This document shows positions 30,550-45,900 of a DNA stretch of 64,000 nt, in pieces (the stretch's first letter is position 1; each line of letters starts with the position of its first letter). The notes under the pieces were generated by a model. That model did not search any database. It was not told the origin of the DNA and saw nothing but the letters and a program-made list of their open reading frames with translations. The translations under genes and the position numbers were made by a program. The DNA comes from Sorangium cellulosum (GTDB lineage Bacteria; Myxococcota_A; Polyangia; Polyangiales; Polyangiaceae), in NCBI RefSeq assembly GCF_002950945.1, contig NZ_CP012673.1:1860001-1924000 (forward strand). The letters run 5' to 3'.

Positions 30550-30856
30550 CCCTGTTGCGGGAGACTGCCTCTCTCGGCAGGATGACCGTCAAGCAGCCGT
30601 GTTCTTCGTCAAGTAGCGCGACCTGCCAGGGTCAGTCCGCCCAAGACGGCTCGCCGCCCAGGTGAGCCCGGCGGTAAGCGGCGCGACTAGCGAGCTCCTG
30701 CTCCGTCGAGGGTGGCTCTCGCGCTGCACGTCTCGTGCGCGGGTATCAGCGCGGAGCCGGGAGCGCTATCCTCTTCATCCGCTTGTCTCTCACCCACCGA
30801 GCGCGAACCGCGCACAAAGGCGCTCGCGCGCGGGACGGGCGAACTCGGTGAGGCCC
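30550..30856. other. Intergenic region, no gene recognised
   Basis: These 307 bases lie between the YkgJ-type gene and the first giant hybrid kinase. No RNA gene, repeat or convincing promoter was seen. Several short frames are open but have no ribosome site or recognisable product. Confidence 0.4.
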
Positions 30857-36124
<5,268 letters not shown>

Positions 36125-36314
36125 TGTCTCCCGTCGATGCAGGATTGCGAACGGGCCGACGGGTCCGCGCGCCGGAGCGAGCCGATGCCGCCGCGGTGGT
36201 TCCCCTGGACCCGCGCCGGCGCGCCGATGCTGGCGCCGCCCGCCCCGCCGTTAAAGCCATCGTTCATGGGGAACGACGTGGCGCGGTCCTCGTCGTTCCC
36301 CGTGTACACCGATG

Positions 36315-38126
36315 TTACGGCTTGGTTACCTCGAAGGACGCAACGTTCACCGAGCCGCCCAACGACCGCGTGGCGTAGTTGAAGATACCGAACCGGTAAC
36401 CAAGGAAGTACTGCCAGTCCTTGTTCATGTTGAGCGTGTTGCCCAGGCTGGTGAATCGAGCGCCGTCCGTGCTGTAGGAAAAGCGCGCTTGCGCGCCGCC
36501 GGCATCCGTGCGGACGTTGGCTTCCACGCGCAGCCAGATCTTGTTGCCGGACACGTCGGCGGAAGCCACCTCGGTACCCGTGCTCGTCGTGGTCCAGGAG
36601 GTGTTCATGTTGACCCCGTTGGTCATCACGACGCGCGTCGCCCCGTTTGCCTTCTTGACCCCGATCCACGCCGACGCGTCACGCAGGGCAGCGAGGCCGG
36701 CCACATCGCCGTCTTGCATTCCGCTGTAGTCGAGCTCGATCGTCGCGATCGAGACGGGGCCCTCGATGCGGCGCGTCAGCGTGTTTCGAGCGGCATAGAG
36801 ATCGCTGGTCACCGTCGCCGTTTGCAGGGTCAGCCCAGCCCCGGAGGACCACTTCGTGTCGTCGGGGTTGTGGTTCCACTCCCACTCATGGCTCAGGGTC
36901 TCTTTCGCGAAGGTCTCCTTGCTCGCGGGTGGCTTCACCCGGTTCGATCCGCAAGGCAGGTTCGGGAAGGGGTACGTGCCTCCCCATTTGCCGTCCACCA
37001 GGGTGACCGAGGGCCAGCCGTCGGTCCAGGTCATCGGGGCCATGACCGGCACGCGGCCGCCCGGGAACGAGTCGTTGAACGCGATGTAGTACCAGTCGCC
37101 GTTCTGCGTCTGGACGATGCCGCCTTGATGCGGGCTTCCACCGGAGCCCGGAGCGCCAGCGTAGGGCAGCCTGACCGCGAAGGGCCGCAGCTCATAGGGA
37201 CCAAACGGTCCGCTCGTCGATCGCAGCACATACTCGCCATTCGCGTATTGCGTGACAAAGATGTAGTAGTTCCCGTTGATCTTGTAGAAGCGAGAGCCCT
37301 CCAGCGGTCCGGAGACGGTAGCCGGTGTCTGGAACACGACCTGGTTCTTGACCTGGCTGAAGCCATCCGCGCTCAGCTGGGCCACGCTGATCGTGTTGTT
37401 CCCGTAAGCCACGTACATGGTGTCGTCGTCGTCGATCAACAGCCCCATGTCGTAATAACAACCACCTCTGTGCTTCTCCCACGGACCTTCGGGGGACTGG
37501 GCGGTGAAGACCCAGCCGCCGCCCACGTTGTGCATGCAGCCCATCCAGTAGAAGGTGTTGTTGCTCTTCCGGTACTGGAGCGTGGACGCCCAGATGCCAT
37601 TCACGTAGGAGTTGTCCCGGCTCAGGTCGTACGACGCGTCGAAGTCGAGACGGGGAACGGAGTGCGAGACGTACTCCCAGTGGACCAGATCGTAGGAGCG
37701 GAGCACGGGCGCTCCAGGCGAATGGTGGAACGTGGACGCCGTGTAGTAGTAGGTGTCGTCGACGCGGATGACCTCCACATCGGGGAGGTCTTCCCAGATG
37801 AGAGGATTGGAGTAGGTCTCAGGGCAGACGGCGGGGGCGCCGCCACCCGAGCCACCGTCGCTGCCGCCGGTGCCAGCGTCACCGCCTCCGGACGCTGCCG
37901 GCGAACCGCCGCTTGCCGCTTGCCCACCGCTCCCGCTCGAGCCGCTGCTCATCGAGCCGCCCGTTCCAGGAGGGGTCGTCGTGCCCGTGGTGCCGCCATC
38001 GCCGTCGCCCCCCTGCGACTCCCCGCTGCAACTTGCGAGGAGAGCGAGGAGAGCGACTGCAGACGCCGTGCCGCCTGTACGTCCGATGCGAGACCGGGTG
38101 CTGGTGGATTGGGGAGGGAAGTGCAT
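36315..38126 (-). CDS. GH43 family glycoside hydrolase, lipoprotein
   Basis: The protein has 603 residues. A lipobox (LLASCSG, Cys33) is followed by a Gly/Ser/Thr linker to about residue 98. The five-bladed GH43 domain comes next: catalytic base Asp116 (WEDLPDVEVIRVDD), modulator Asp226 (YYDMGLLIDDDD) and general acid Glu276 (GPLEGSRFY). The C-terminal ~200 residues are a beta-sandwich of the GH43_C2/DUF1349 type. Likely activities are beta-xylosidase or alpha-L-arabinofuranosidase on plant hemicellulose at the cell surface. The gene is visibly lower in GC than its surroundings, which suggests transfer. It has a promoter with an overlapping palindromic operator 200 bases upstream. Confidence 0.92.
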   Translation of the reverse strand: MHFPPQSTSTRSRIGRTGGTASAVALLALLASCSGESQGGDGDGGTTGTTTPPGTGGSMSSGSSGSGGQAASGGSPAASGGGDAGTGGSDGGSGGGAPAVCPETYSNPLIWEDLPDVEVIRVDDTYYYTASTFHHSPGAPVLRSYDLVHWEYVSHSVPRLDFDASYDLSRDNSYVNGIWASTLQYRKSNNTFYWMGCMHNVGGGWVFTAQSPEGPWEKHRGGCYYDMGLLIDDDDTMYVAYGNNTISVAQLSADGFSQVKNQVVFQTPATVSGPLEGSRFYKINGNYYIFVTQYANGEYVLRSTSGPFGPYELRPFAVRLPYAGAPGSGGSPHQGGIVQTQNGDWYYIAFNDSFPGGRVPVMAPMTWTDGWPSVTLVDGKWGGTYPFPNLPCGSNRVKPPASKETFAKETLSHEWEWNHNPDDTKWSSGAGLTLQTATVTSDLYAARNTLTRRIEGPVSIATIELDYSGMQDGDVAGLAALRDASAWIGVKKANGATRVVMTNGVNMNTSWTTTSTGTEVASADVSGNKIWLRVEANVRTDAGGAQARFSYSTDGARFTSLGNTLNMNKDWQYFLGYRFGIFNYATRSLGGSVNVASFEVTKP

Positions 38127-38339
38127 GGCGATGTCCTGATGAAAGGCGCCAGCGAGAGCGCTCAGCGCGCGGCTGGCGGAAGAATGAATGTGTTAAGGCG
38201 AGCTACTTCTTGGTCGGGACGACCTTCTTGACGTGCGGTGGCCGAGCTGTCCCCGGCGCCTCCCCGCGCTGCCCGAGGTGCCTGATGCACCTCCTCCTCC
38301 GTCGCCCGGCTTCGTCCCTGTTCGAGGGTTCCAGAGGAG

Positions 38340-38367
38340 ATTGTGAACGTTCACACGGCGACGTCAA
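38340..38367 (-). promoter_or_regulatory. Sigma-70-like promoter of the GH43 gene
   Basis: On the minus strand TTGACG (38362-38367) is five of six matches to the -35 consensus. It is followed by a 16-base spacer and CACAAT (38340-38345), four of six to the -10 consensus. Transcription would start near 38333, leaving a leader of about 207 bases before the ATG at 38126. The palindrome in the next entry covers the spacer and -10 element. Confidence 0.55.
38342..38355. promoter_or_regulatory. Perfect 14-bp palindrome, probable LacI-family operator
   Basis: TGTGAACGTTCACA is a perfect palindrome with a central CG, the hallmark of LacI/GalR-family operators (compare the cre-like consensus). It overlaps the -10 element and spacer of the GH43 promoter, where a bound repressor would block RNA polymerase. 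Sugar-dependent derepression of the glycosidase is the natural inference. No LacI-type regulator gene is in the window. Confidence 0.6.
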
Positions 38368-38608
38368 CCAAAATTGATCGGCGCGCGGCTCTCCTCGATC
38401 CCGCTGGGGGCGCCGCGGCGGCCGGCCGCGACGCCTGTGTGAGATGTATCACCAACCCGGCTCGTTTCGTGGGGTCCGCGGGGACTCGTGGGTCCCGTGG
38501 GGACCTGGTACCGCTCGGGTTGCCGGTGGCACCGGAGGGGCGAGCAAGCTCCGGCCGGTGGTCGAGCCTGCCGCTCGCGTCGACGCGCTGCCGGAGCCTT
38601 GCCGCTCG

Positions 38609-39598
38609 TTATCCTCGATGACGGGAGGCCTGCATTGCCACGGCAATGCCGTCCTGGAGCGTGGCCTTCGTGACGAGGCCTTGCAGGGGTGCGTTGAGAT
38701 GTACGAGCGTTCGGGCCACCTCCGAACCTATCCCGGTGATCACCGTGCGCGTCCCGAGGAGCCGCAGGCCGCTGGCAGCGACGAGGAGCATGGTGGCGAC
38801 GCTCTCGTCCACACGTTTGAGGCCCGTGATGTCGAGAATGACGAATTCGGCGGCTCGGCTGCTGGCGCCGTGGAGCATCGCATGGACGGCCTGCTGAGCC
38901 CGGTCGCTGTCCATCGTACCGATGAGCGGCATGACCAGGATGTGATCCGTGATCGGAATGAGCGGCGTGGAGAGCTCGAGGAGCCGGCTGCGCTGGGCGG
39001 CGATCATCTGCTCGTGCAGCGCGGTCTTCTCCGCGTTCGCGCGCCCTTTCTCGACGAGCTCGCGCTCGAGCCCCTCCTTGGCCTCGCGCAGCTCGTCGGT
39101 CCGGGTCATGAGCTCGAGGACGAGCGCCTCGCGCGCGGCCTCGACGGCGACGCGCTGCCGGATCTCCGACTCCAGGCTCGCGTTCTTCTCCTGCAGCGCT
39201 CGCGTCATGCGCCGGACAGCGATGTGCGGGCGTATGCGCGCAAGGAGCTCCTCGGCATCGAAGGGCTTGCTTACGTAATCCACGGCGCCCGCCTTCAACC
39301 CTTGCAGCCGGTGCTCCCGATTATTCAAGGCAGTCATGAAGACGATCTGAGTGTCGGCGGTTTGCGGGTTGGCCTTCAGGCGCCTGCACACCTCGAAGCC
39401 GTCGACGTCTGGCAACATGACGTCGAGGAGGACGAGATCCGGCTGCTCGCGCTCGATCAAGCTCATCGCCATGCTGCCATCCGTGGCGACGGCGAGGTCC
39501 AGATGCTCGCCCGACAATGCTTCGAGGAGCGTGTCGAGGTTGATGGGATTGTCATCGACCGCGACCACGAGACCATTGAATTGCGTCAAATCGTCCAT
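38609..39598 (-). CDS. Response regulator with C-terminal STAS domain (RsbR-like)
   Basis: The ATG at 39598 gives 329 residues and starts right at the receiver domain; the longer frame to 39745 has no homologous sequence. Receiver: VVAVDDNPINLDTLLEAL with phosphoacceptor Asp59 (LVLLDVMLPD) and the KPF switch Lys. A coiled coil (about 125-200) joins it to a STAS domain with VILDITGLKRVDESVA and TVITGIGSEVARTLVHL, matching the two phosphorylatable Thr regions of RsbR/stressosome proteins. It may couple histidine kinase output to a partner-switching module. It is divergent from the second hybrid kinase, with a 396-base shared control region. Confidence 0.88.
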   Translation of the reverse strand: MDDLTQFNGLVVAVDDNPINLDTLLEALSGEHLDLAVATDGSMAMSLIEREQPDLVLLDVMLPDVDGFEVCRRLKANPQTADTQIVFMTALNNREHRLQGLKAGAVDYVSKPFDAEELLARIRPHIAVRRMTRALQEKNASLESEIRQRVAVEAAREALVLELMTRTDELREAKEGLERELVEKGRANAEKTALHEQMIAAQRSRLLELSTPLIPITDHILVMPLIGTMDSDRAQQAVHAMLHGASSRAAEFVILDITGLKRVDESVATMLLVAASGLRLLGTRTVITGIGSEVARTLVHLNAPLQGLVTKATLQDGIAVAMQASRHRG

Positions 39599-39630
39599 CC
39601 AGCATCCAGTGCCTGAAAAACGCAGCGTGG

Positions 39631-39659
39631 ACCCTATCAATAGGCGCGACGACTGTAAA
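39631..39659 (-). promoter_or_regulatory. Sigma-70-like promoter of the receiver-STAS gene
   Basis: On the minus strand TTTACA (39654-39659) is followed by a 17-base spacer and TAGGGT (39631-39636). The -35 matches five of six consensus bases and the -10 keeps the key T, A and final T. Transcription would begin near 39624, about 26 bases before the ATG at 39598. Confidence 0.45.
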
Positions 39660-39909
39660 GGGCCAAGGGTGCAGCGCCGCTCCAGGGAGCGCGGTTCCGG
39701 CGAACTCTGCAGGTGCTCACACGACGTTCCTGTAACTTGCTTCACGTCGATATGCTCGGCAGATCGAGCCGTATGTGTGCCAACGTGTACGGCTCGGCGT
39801 GACGCTGGTCACGATCTGGAAACGGGTATACGCGGGTGTGCTTGCGCACGTGCGTGGGGCGCACGGGGTAGGCAAATGTGGCCACCGCGAAGCGTCGTTC
39901 ACAATTGCA

Positions 39910-39940
39910 TTGACTTGTGTTGCCCTGCCCAGGTTAGTTT
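39910..39940 (+). promoter_or_regulatory. Candidate promoter of the second hybrid kinase
   Basis: TTGACT (39910-39915) matches five of six bases of the -35 consensus. The -10 is weaker: TAGTTT at 39935-39940 with a 19-base spacer. The element lies 55-85 bases upstream of the ATG at 39995. The long spacer makes the assignment tentative. Confidence 0.33.
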
Positions 39941-39994
39941 ACCGCCCGCTCGGCTGTCGTGCGCTCGGTGCAGATGAACGGGAGGGGTTCGGGG

Positions 39995-42900
39995 ATGGAG
40001 CTGACGGAGTATGCACTGGGGGATCTCGCTTACGAGGGGAGCGAGACGCGCGTCTATCGCGCGGTGCATCGCCCCTCGGGCGCGCAGGTGGCGATCAAGT
40101 TCCCGCTCGCCGAGGTGCCAAGCCCGCGCGTCATGGGGCGACTGGTCCACGAGCATCAGGTGCTTCGGCGGCTCGCGGCTGTGCCCGGCGTGGCGCGCGT
40201 GCACGCGTTCGAGCAGCGGGACGGCACGGCGGCGCTGGTGCTCGGAGACCCTGGCGCGAGCTCGCTCGAACAGGTGCTCGCCAGGCAGGGTCGTTTGCCG
40301 CTTTCGGCCGGGCTGCGGTTCGGGCGACGCCTCGCTCGGGTGCTCGAGGGCGTGCATGCCGCCGGTGTGATGCACAAGGACATCAAACCGCAGAACCTGC
40401 TCGTGGATGAGACGTACGAGCAGGTCACCCTGCTCGACTTCGGCATCGCCTCGCTGCTGTCCCAGGAAGCGACCGAGGCCAGCATTCCCGAAGCGCTGGA
40501 GGGGACCCTGGCGTATATCTCGCCAGAGCAGACGGGGCGCACGGCGCGCGCGCTCGATACGCGCACGGATCTGTACTCGCTGGGCGTCACGCTCTTCGAG
40601 GTGCTGTCGGGGCGGCGGCCCTTCACGGACCGCGATCCGCTCTCGCTGGTGCACGCGCATCTGGCCAAGAACCCGCCTCCGCTCGATACAGTCGTACAGG
40701 AGGTGCCGAGCGCCGTGTCGGCGATCGTATCGAAGCTCCTGGCGAAGGATCCCGAGCGGCGGTACCAGACAGCCAGAGGCGCGGCGGAGGACCTGGAGGA
40801 GGCGCTCCGCGCGCTCAGCGAGCGTGGGACGGTGGAGCCCTTCTCGCTCGGAAAGAAGGACTTCTCACGGAAGCTGCGGCTACCGCAGGTGCTCGTGGGG
40901 CGGGAGCACGACGTCGAGCGGGTAGGCGAATCGTTCGCCCGCGCCGAGCGTGGCGCGGCGGAGTTCTTGCTCGTCGGCGGACCGTCGGGCATCGGCAAGA
41001 CGGCGCTGGTGCGCACGGTCTACCACGACATCGCGAAGGCGGGGCGCGGCCTCCTGGTCGCAGGCAAACACGACCAGCTCGCGCGGTCGACGCCGTACGC
41101 CGCGATGGCGCAGGCGTTCGGGGGGCTGATGCGTCAATGGCTCTCGAGCCCGAAGGCGGTCCTGGAGACCTGGCAGGATCGGATCCGGAGCGAGGTCGGG
41201 GATAACGCGCGTCTGATTGCAGACGTGGTGCCGGAGCTCGACCTCGTCATGGGCAAGCTGCCGCCGGTGCCGCCGGTGGAGGGCGAGCAGGTGCTCAATC
41301 GGCAGAAGCTGACGTGGCTGAACTTCGTTCGAACCGTCACGACGCCGAACCCGCCGCTCGTCATGTTCCTGGACGACATGCAGTGGGCAGACAGCGCCAC
41401 GCTGATCATCCTGCAGACGCTGCTGACGGACGTGGAGCGAAGGTCGCTGCTGGTGATCGCAGCATACCGTGACAACGAGACACCGCCCGAGCACCCGCTG
41501 TGGAAGCTCGTGGAGGCGGTGGAGGCGAGCGAGGCCCGGGTATCGAGGCTGACGGTGGGCCCCCTGTCGGAAGAGCAGGTGCAAAAGTGGGTCTCGCGCA
41601 CGCTCGAGAGCGAGCCGAGGCGCGTGGAGCCGCTCGCGCGTGTGCAGTGGCAAAAGACGCGTGGAAACCCGTTCTTCCTGGAGCGGCTGCTGCTCTCCCT
41701 GCACCGGCAGGAGCTGCTGGTGAGGGACGCGGAGAGCGGGGAGTGGCGCTGGAATCAGGCGGACCTGGAGCGGGCGCAGATCACCGACAACGTGGTGGCG
41801 TTGCTGACGGACAAAGTGCGAGAAATGCCGGACGCGACGCAGCAGCTCATGGGGCTCGCGGCGTGCGCAGGCCATACGTTCCATCTCCACGATCTGGAGC
41901 GATTGAGCGGGTGGGAGCGCGCCCGGGTGACGGGGGCGTTGTGGCCGGCGCTGCAGGAGGAGCTGGTCGTGCCGGTCGATGGGGCTTATCGCCCCGCGCA
42001 GGCGCTCGGAGAGGTGGGCGACGGAGCGCTGGACGCCACGTACCGGTTCTTGCATGACCGCGTGCAGCAGGCGAGCTACGAGCGGATCTCGCCGGAGCAG
42101 CGCGTCCTCGCGCACCTCGAGATCGGCCGGCGGCTCTGGGCGCGGTATCGAGCAGAAGGGGGCACGGGCCAGCAGCTCCTCGAGCTCGCGCGGCACATGA
42201 ACCAGGGATCGGCGCGGCTCACGTCCGTGGAGGAGCTCAATGACGTCGCGCGGCTGAACCTGGAGGCCGCTCGCGTCGCCAAGGCTGCGAGCTCCCACCG
42301 ACTGATGGCCAGCCTGCTGGAGAACGCGCAGGCGCTCCTCGGCGAGCGAGCCAAGAGCGAAGAGCTGGCGCTGTCGGTGGAGATAGCGCTGGAGCACCTG
42401 GAGGCAGCGTATCTCTTGCGCGATTTCGACGATGTCGAAGCGCGCGTGCTCGAGCTGCTCGCGAGGCCTCTCGGGGTGGTGCCCTGGCTGTCGGCGCAGG
42501 AGATCCGCGTCCGCTGCTGCCTGGCGACGGGCCAGTATGCGCGGGGAATCGAGCTTGGCATCGCGGCGCTCGCGGAGCGGGGCTTCACCTTCCCCGCCAC
42601 GGACGAAGCGTGTCAGCCGGCGCTCATCGAGGAGTCCGCCGCGCTGGATCGATGGCTGGAGCAGGACCTCGGCGCGTTCGATCGAATGCCGCCCGATCAG
42701 TCCCCGGAGCACCGGCTCATCGATGCCCTGATGACGCAGACGCAGCTCTGCTCCATCTACGGCGGCCGGCCGATGCTCTACACGCTCATCATCGTTCGCA
42801 TTGTCTCCGAGGCGGTGCGACGGGGGGCCCTCACGCCAGCCGCCGCCCTCATGATCAGCAGCTTCTCCAATGTGTGGTCGGTGGCCACGGGCATGTATCG

Positions 42901-45900
42901 CCGCGTCTTGCGCTGGACCGAGCCCGGGGTACGCGCTGCAGAGCGCGTGGGGTCCCCGATGCTCCCCGAGTGTCTGGTGCTCCATGGTATCTACCTGCTT
43001 TATTCCAGGCCTATCGACGAGACGGGCGTCTTCTATGAACAAGCTATCGCGGCCGGCCTGAAGATCGGCTCGTTCACGGGCACGAGCTGGGGCCTCCTGT
43101 CCGATCTGTTCTATTACCGCGTCTGGCGCGGCATGCCGCTCGGCCAGCTCGACGCGTACATCAAGGCTCGCTGGGATCTCGTGCAGCGCGCGGGGGACGC
43201 GGTGGGAAGGCACCACTTCGAGGCGGTCGCTTCCTATTGTGATGTGCTGATGACCCCTGACGGCGCCCCGAAGCTCCTGAACGACGAGCCGCTGCCGCGA
43301 GGTTCGCTCTCCCTCCTTGCCGACGGGGACGGGTTCACGGGAGGGCTCGCTCGGACCCTGGAAGTTTATCTGTTCTGTGTCACCGGCAGGTGGGAGCGAG
43401 CGCTCTCGCGGGCGCGGGAGGCAGATCAGTCTCGAGCAGACATCCTCGGCATGCCGCAGGCGGCGGACGTCGCGCTCTACCTCGCGCTCTCGGCGGCGAA
43501 GTGCTGGCATGACGCCGCCGGCGCCGAGGAGCAGGCGCGGCTGCGGGAGCACATCGAGCACGGCCTCCAGCGGATGCGCTACTTCGCGGAAGGTTGTGCG
43601 CCGAACTTCCTCCACAAGCTGCGCCTCGTCGAGGCCGAGTACGCCCGCGTCCTCGGCAAGACCGAAGAGGCCATCGCCAGGTACGACGAGGCCATCGAGC
43701 ACGCGCGCGAGCACCGCTTCCTGCACATCGAGGCGCTCTCGATCCAGCTCGCCGCCGAGTTCCGACTGCAAACGGGCAAGAGCCACATCGGCGCGATGTA
43801 CCTGCGCGAGGCTCGCGACGCGTATGCGCGCTGGGGCGCGGTCAACGTGGTCGCCCACCTGAACGCGAAATACCCTGCCTTGCTCAGGGCCTCCATGCAC
43901 GGGGCGGCTGTCGAGCGCACGATGACGGCGGCGGGGACCACGACGACGACGGGCGCCTCCGCGGGCGCGAGCCTCGACGTGAACACCGCGGTGCGCGCGG
44001 CGCAGGCGCTCTCGAGCGAGCTCGACCCCGAGCGCGTCGTGGGCCGGCTGATGGAGCTGCTCCTGGAGAACGCGGGGGCGCAGCGCGGCGCCCTCGTGCT
44101 CCGCGAAGGGGAGGCGCTCTCCGTCGTGGCGCGGCTGTCGGTGGAGGGGGCTCGCATCGAGACGGGGCTGTCGGAGCCGCTCGAGCAGAGCCACGACGTG
44201 CCGGTGACCATGGTGCAGTATGCGGCCCGCACGGGCGAACCGGTGGTGACGGGCGATGTGACGAGCGAGGCGCGCTTCGCCGTCGACCCTTACCTCGCGT
44301 CGCGCGCGGTGCTCTCGCTGCTGGCCCTGCCCTTGACACACAGGGGCCATCTCGTGGGCGTGCTGTACCTCGAGCACCGCGACGTGCCGTCGGCGTTCCC
44401 TCCTGCGCGCGTGGAGTTCCTGTCGGTGCTGGCCTCGCAGACGGCCATCGCCGTCGAGAATGCCACCTTGTACCGGGACCTGGAGGCCAAGATCAAGGAG
44501 CGCACGGCCGAGCTCCGGATCGCCAAGGAGGCGGCCGATCGGGCGAACCGGGCGAAGAGCGATTTCCTCTCGAGCATGAGCCACGAGCTGCGGACGCCGC
44601 TCAACGGCATCCTCGGTTATGCCCAGGTCCTCTCTCGCGCGCCCGAGCTCTCCGTGAAGAGCCGTGATGGGGTGCAGGTCATCAAGCAATCGGGCGAGCA
44701 TCTCCTTTCATTGCTGGAAGACGTGCTGGACCTCGCGAAGATCGAGGCCGGCAAGATGGATCTCTCCTCGAAGAGGTTCGATTTTCAAGCCCTGGTGCGC
44801 ACGGTGGTGGACCTGTGTCGCGTACGCGCGGACCAGAAGGGCATCGCCTTCACCCAGGAGATACGCGGCGTGACCGCGCCTGCGTTCTACGGCGACGAGA
44901 AGCGCCTGACGCAGGTGCTGCTGAACCTCCTGAGCAACGCCATCAAGTTCACCGAGCGAGGGAGCGTCGCCCTCGTCGTCGACGAGCTGAAGCGCGACCC
45001 CGATGAAGGGAGCACGCTGCGGTTCCGGGTCGAGGATACGGGCCCCGGGATCGCCTCGGAGCATGTCTCGCGCATCTTCGATCCCTTCGAGCAGCTCGGA
45101 GATCACAAGGCGAAGAGCGCCGGCACGGGGCTCGGCCTCGCCATCACGAAGAAGATCGTCGACCATATGGGCGGCACGATCGAGGTCGAGAGTGAGCCCG
45201 GCCGCGGCAGCGCCTTCACGGTGACGCTCACGCTCGCGGAGGGGCCTGCTTCCGCGCGCGCCGACAAAGCTCTCGGGTGGCATACCATCACCGGATATCG
45301 CGGAGCGCGCCGAACGGTCCTCGTCGTGGATGACAACCGGCATAACCGTGCCCTGGTGAGCGATCTGCTGGTCCCGATCGGCTTCGAGGTCGTGGAGGCC
45401 GAAGACGGCGAGGCGGCGCTCCGGCTGGCCATGGAGCGGCGGCCGGCGCTCGTCTTGATGGACCTGGTCATGCCGGGCATGGACGGCCATGAAGCCACAC
45501 GCCGCCTGCGGCAGATGCCCGAGCTCGGCGAGGCCGTCATCCTGATCTCGTCGGCGAACGTATCCGAAGCCGAACGGCGGGAGGGCGTCCGCGCCGGTTG
45601 GAACGACTTCTTGCACAAGCCCGTGCAAGCGGACGCGCTCTTCGAGAAGATCCAGCGCTTCCTCGGCGTGGAATGGATTCACGCCGAGGAGAAGGCCCCT
45701 GTCTCGGCGGTGCGGGAGAGCGGTCCGCTGGTGCCGCCTTCGGCTGAGAAGCTTGCCCTTCTATCGCGGCTGGTGGCGTCGGGGCGGGTCCGGAACGTGG
45801 TGGCGGAGGCGGTGCGGATGGAGGAGAGCGACCCGCGACTCGGCCCGTGGCTCGAGCAGCTCAGGGGGCTCGTGCGGACGTACCAGATGCGGAAGCTGAA

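Larger units (their letters stand above)
38127..38608. other. Long upstream region of the GH43 gene
   Basis: About 480 bases between the GH43 gene start and the stop of the receiver-STAS gene, both on the minus strand. It contains the promoter/operator at 38340-38367. The ~207-base transcribed leader (38127-38333) has no recognised riboswitch or gene. The remainder (38400-38608) is GC-rich with no convincing frame. Confidence 0.45.
39599..39994. other. Divergent control region between receiver-STAS gene and second hybrid kinase
   Basis: These 396 bases are richer in A+T than the flanks and carry candidate promoters in both directions, given as separate entries. No coding frame in it is convincing. 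Between the two promoters there are several GTGTGC/GTGCG-like short repeats (about 39772-39870), possible regulator sites without an identified factor. Confidence 0.45.

Noticed and set aside
40880..44701. 1273-codon open frame antisense to the second hybrid kinase
   Set aside because: Long open frames opposite genes are expected at this GC content. The product is Arg/His/Leu-rich low complexity without motifs, while the sense frame shows clear kinase domains.
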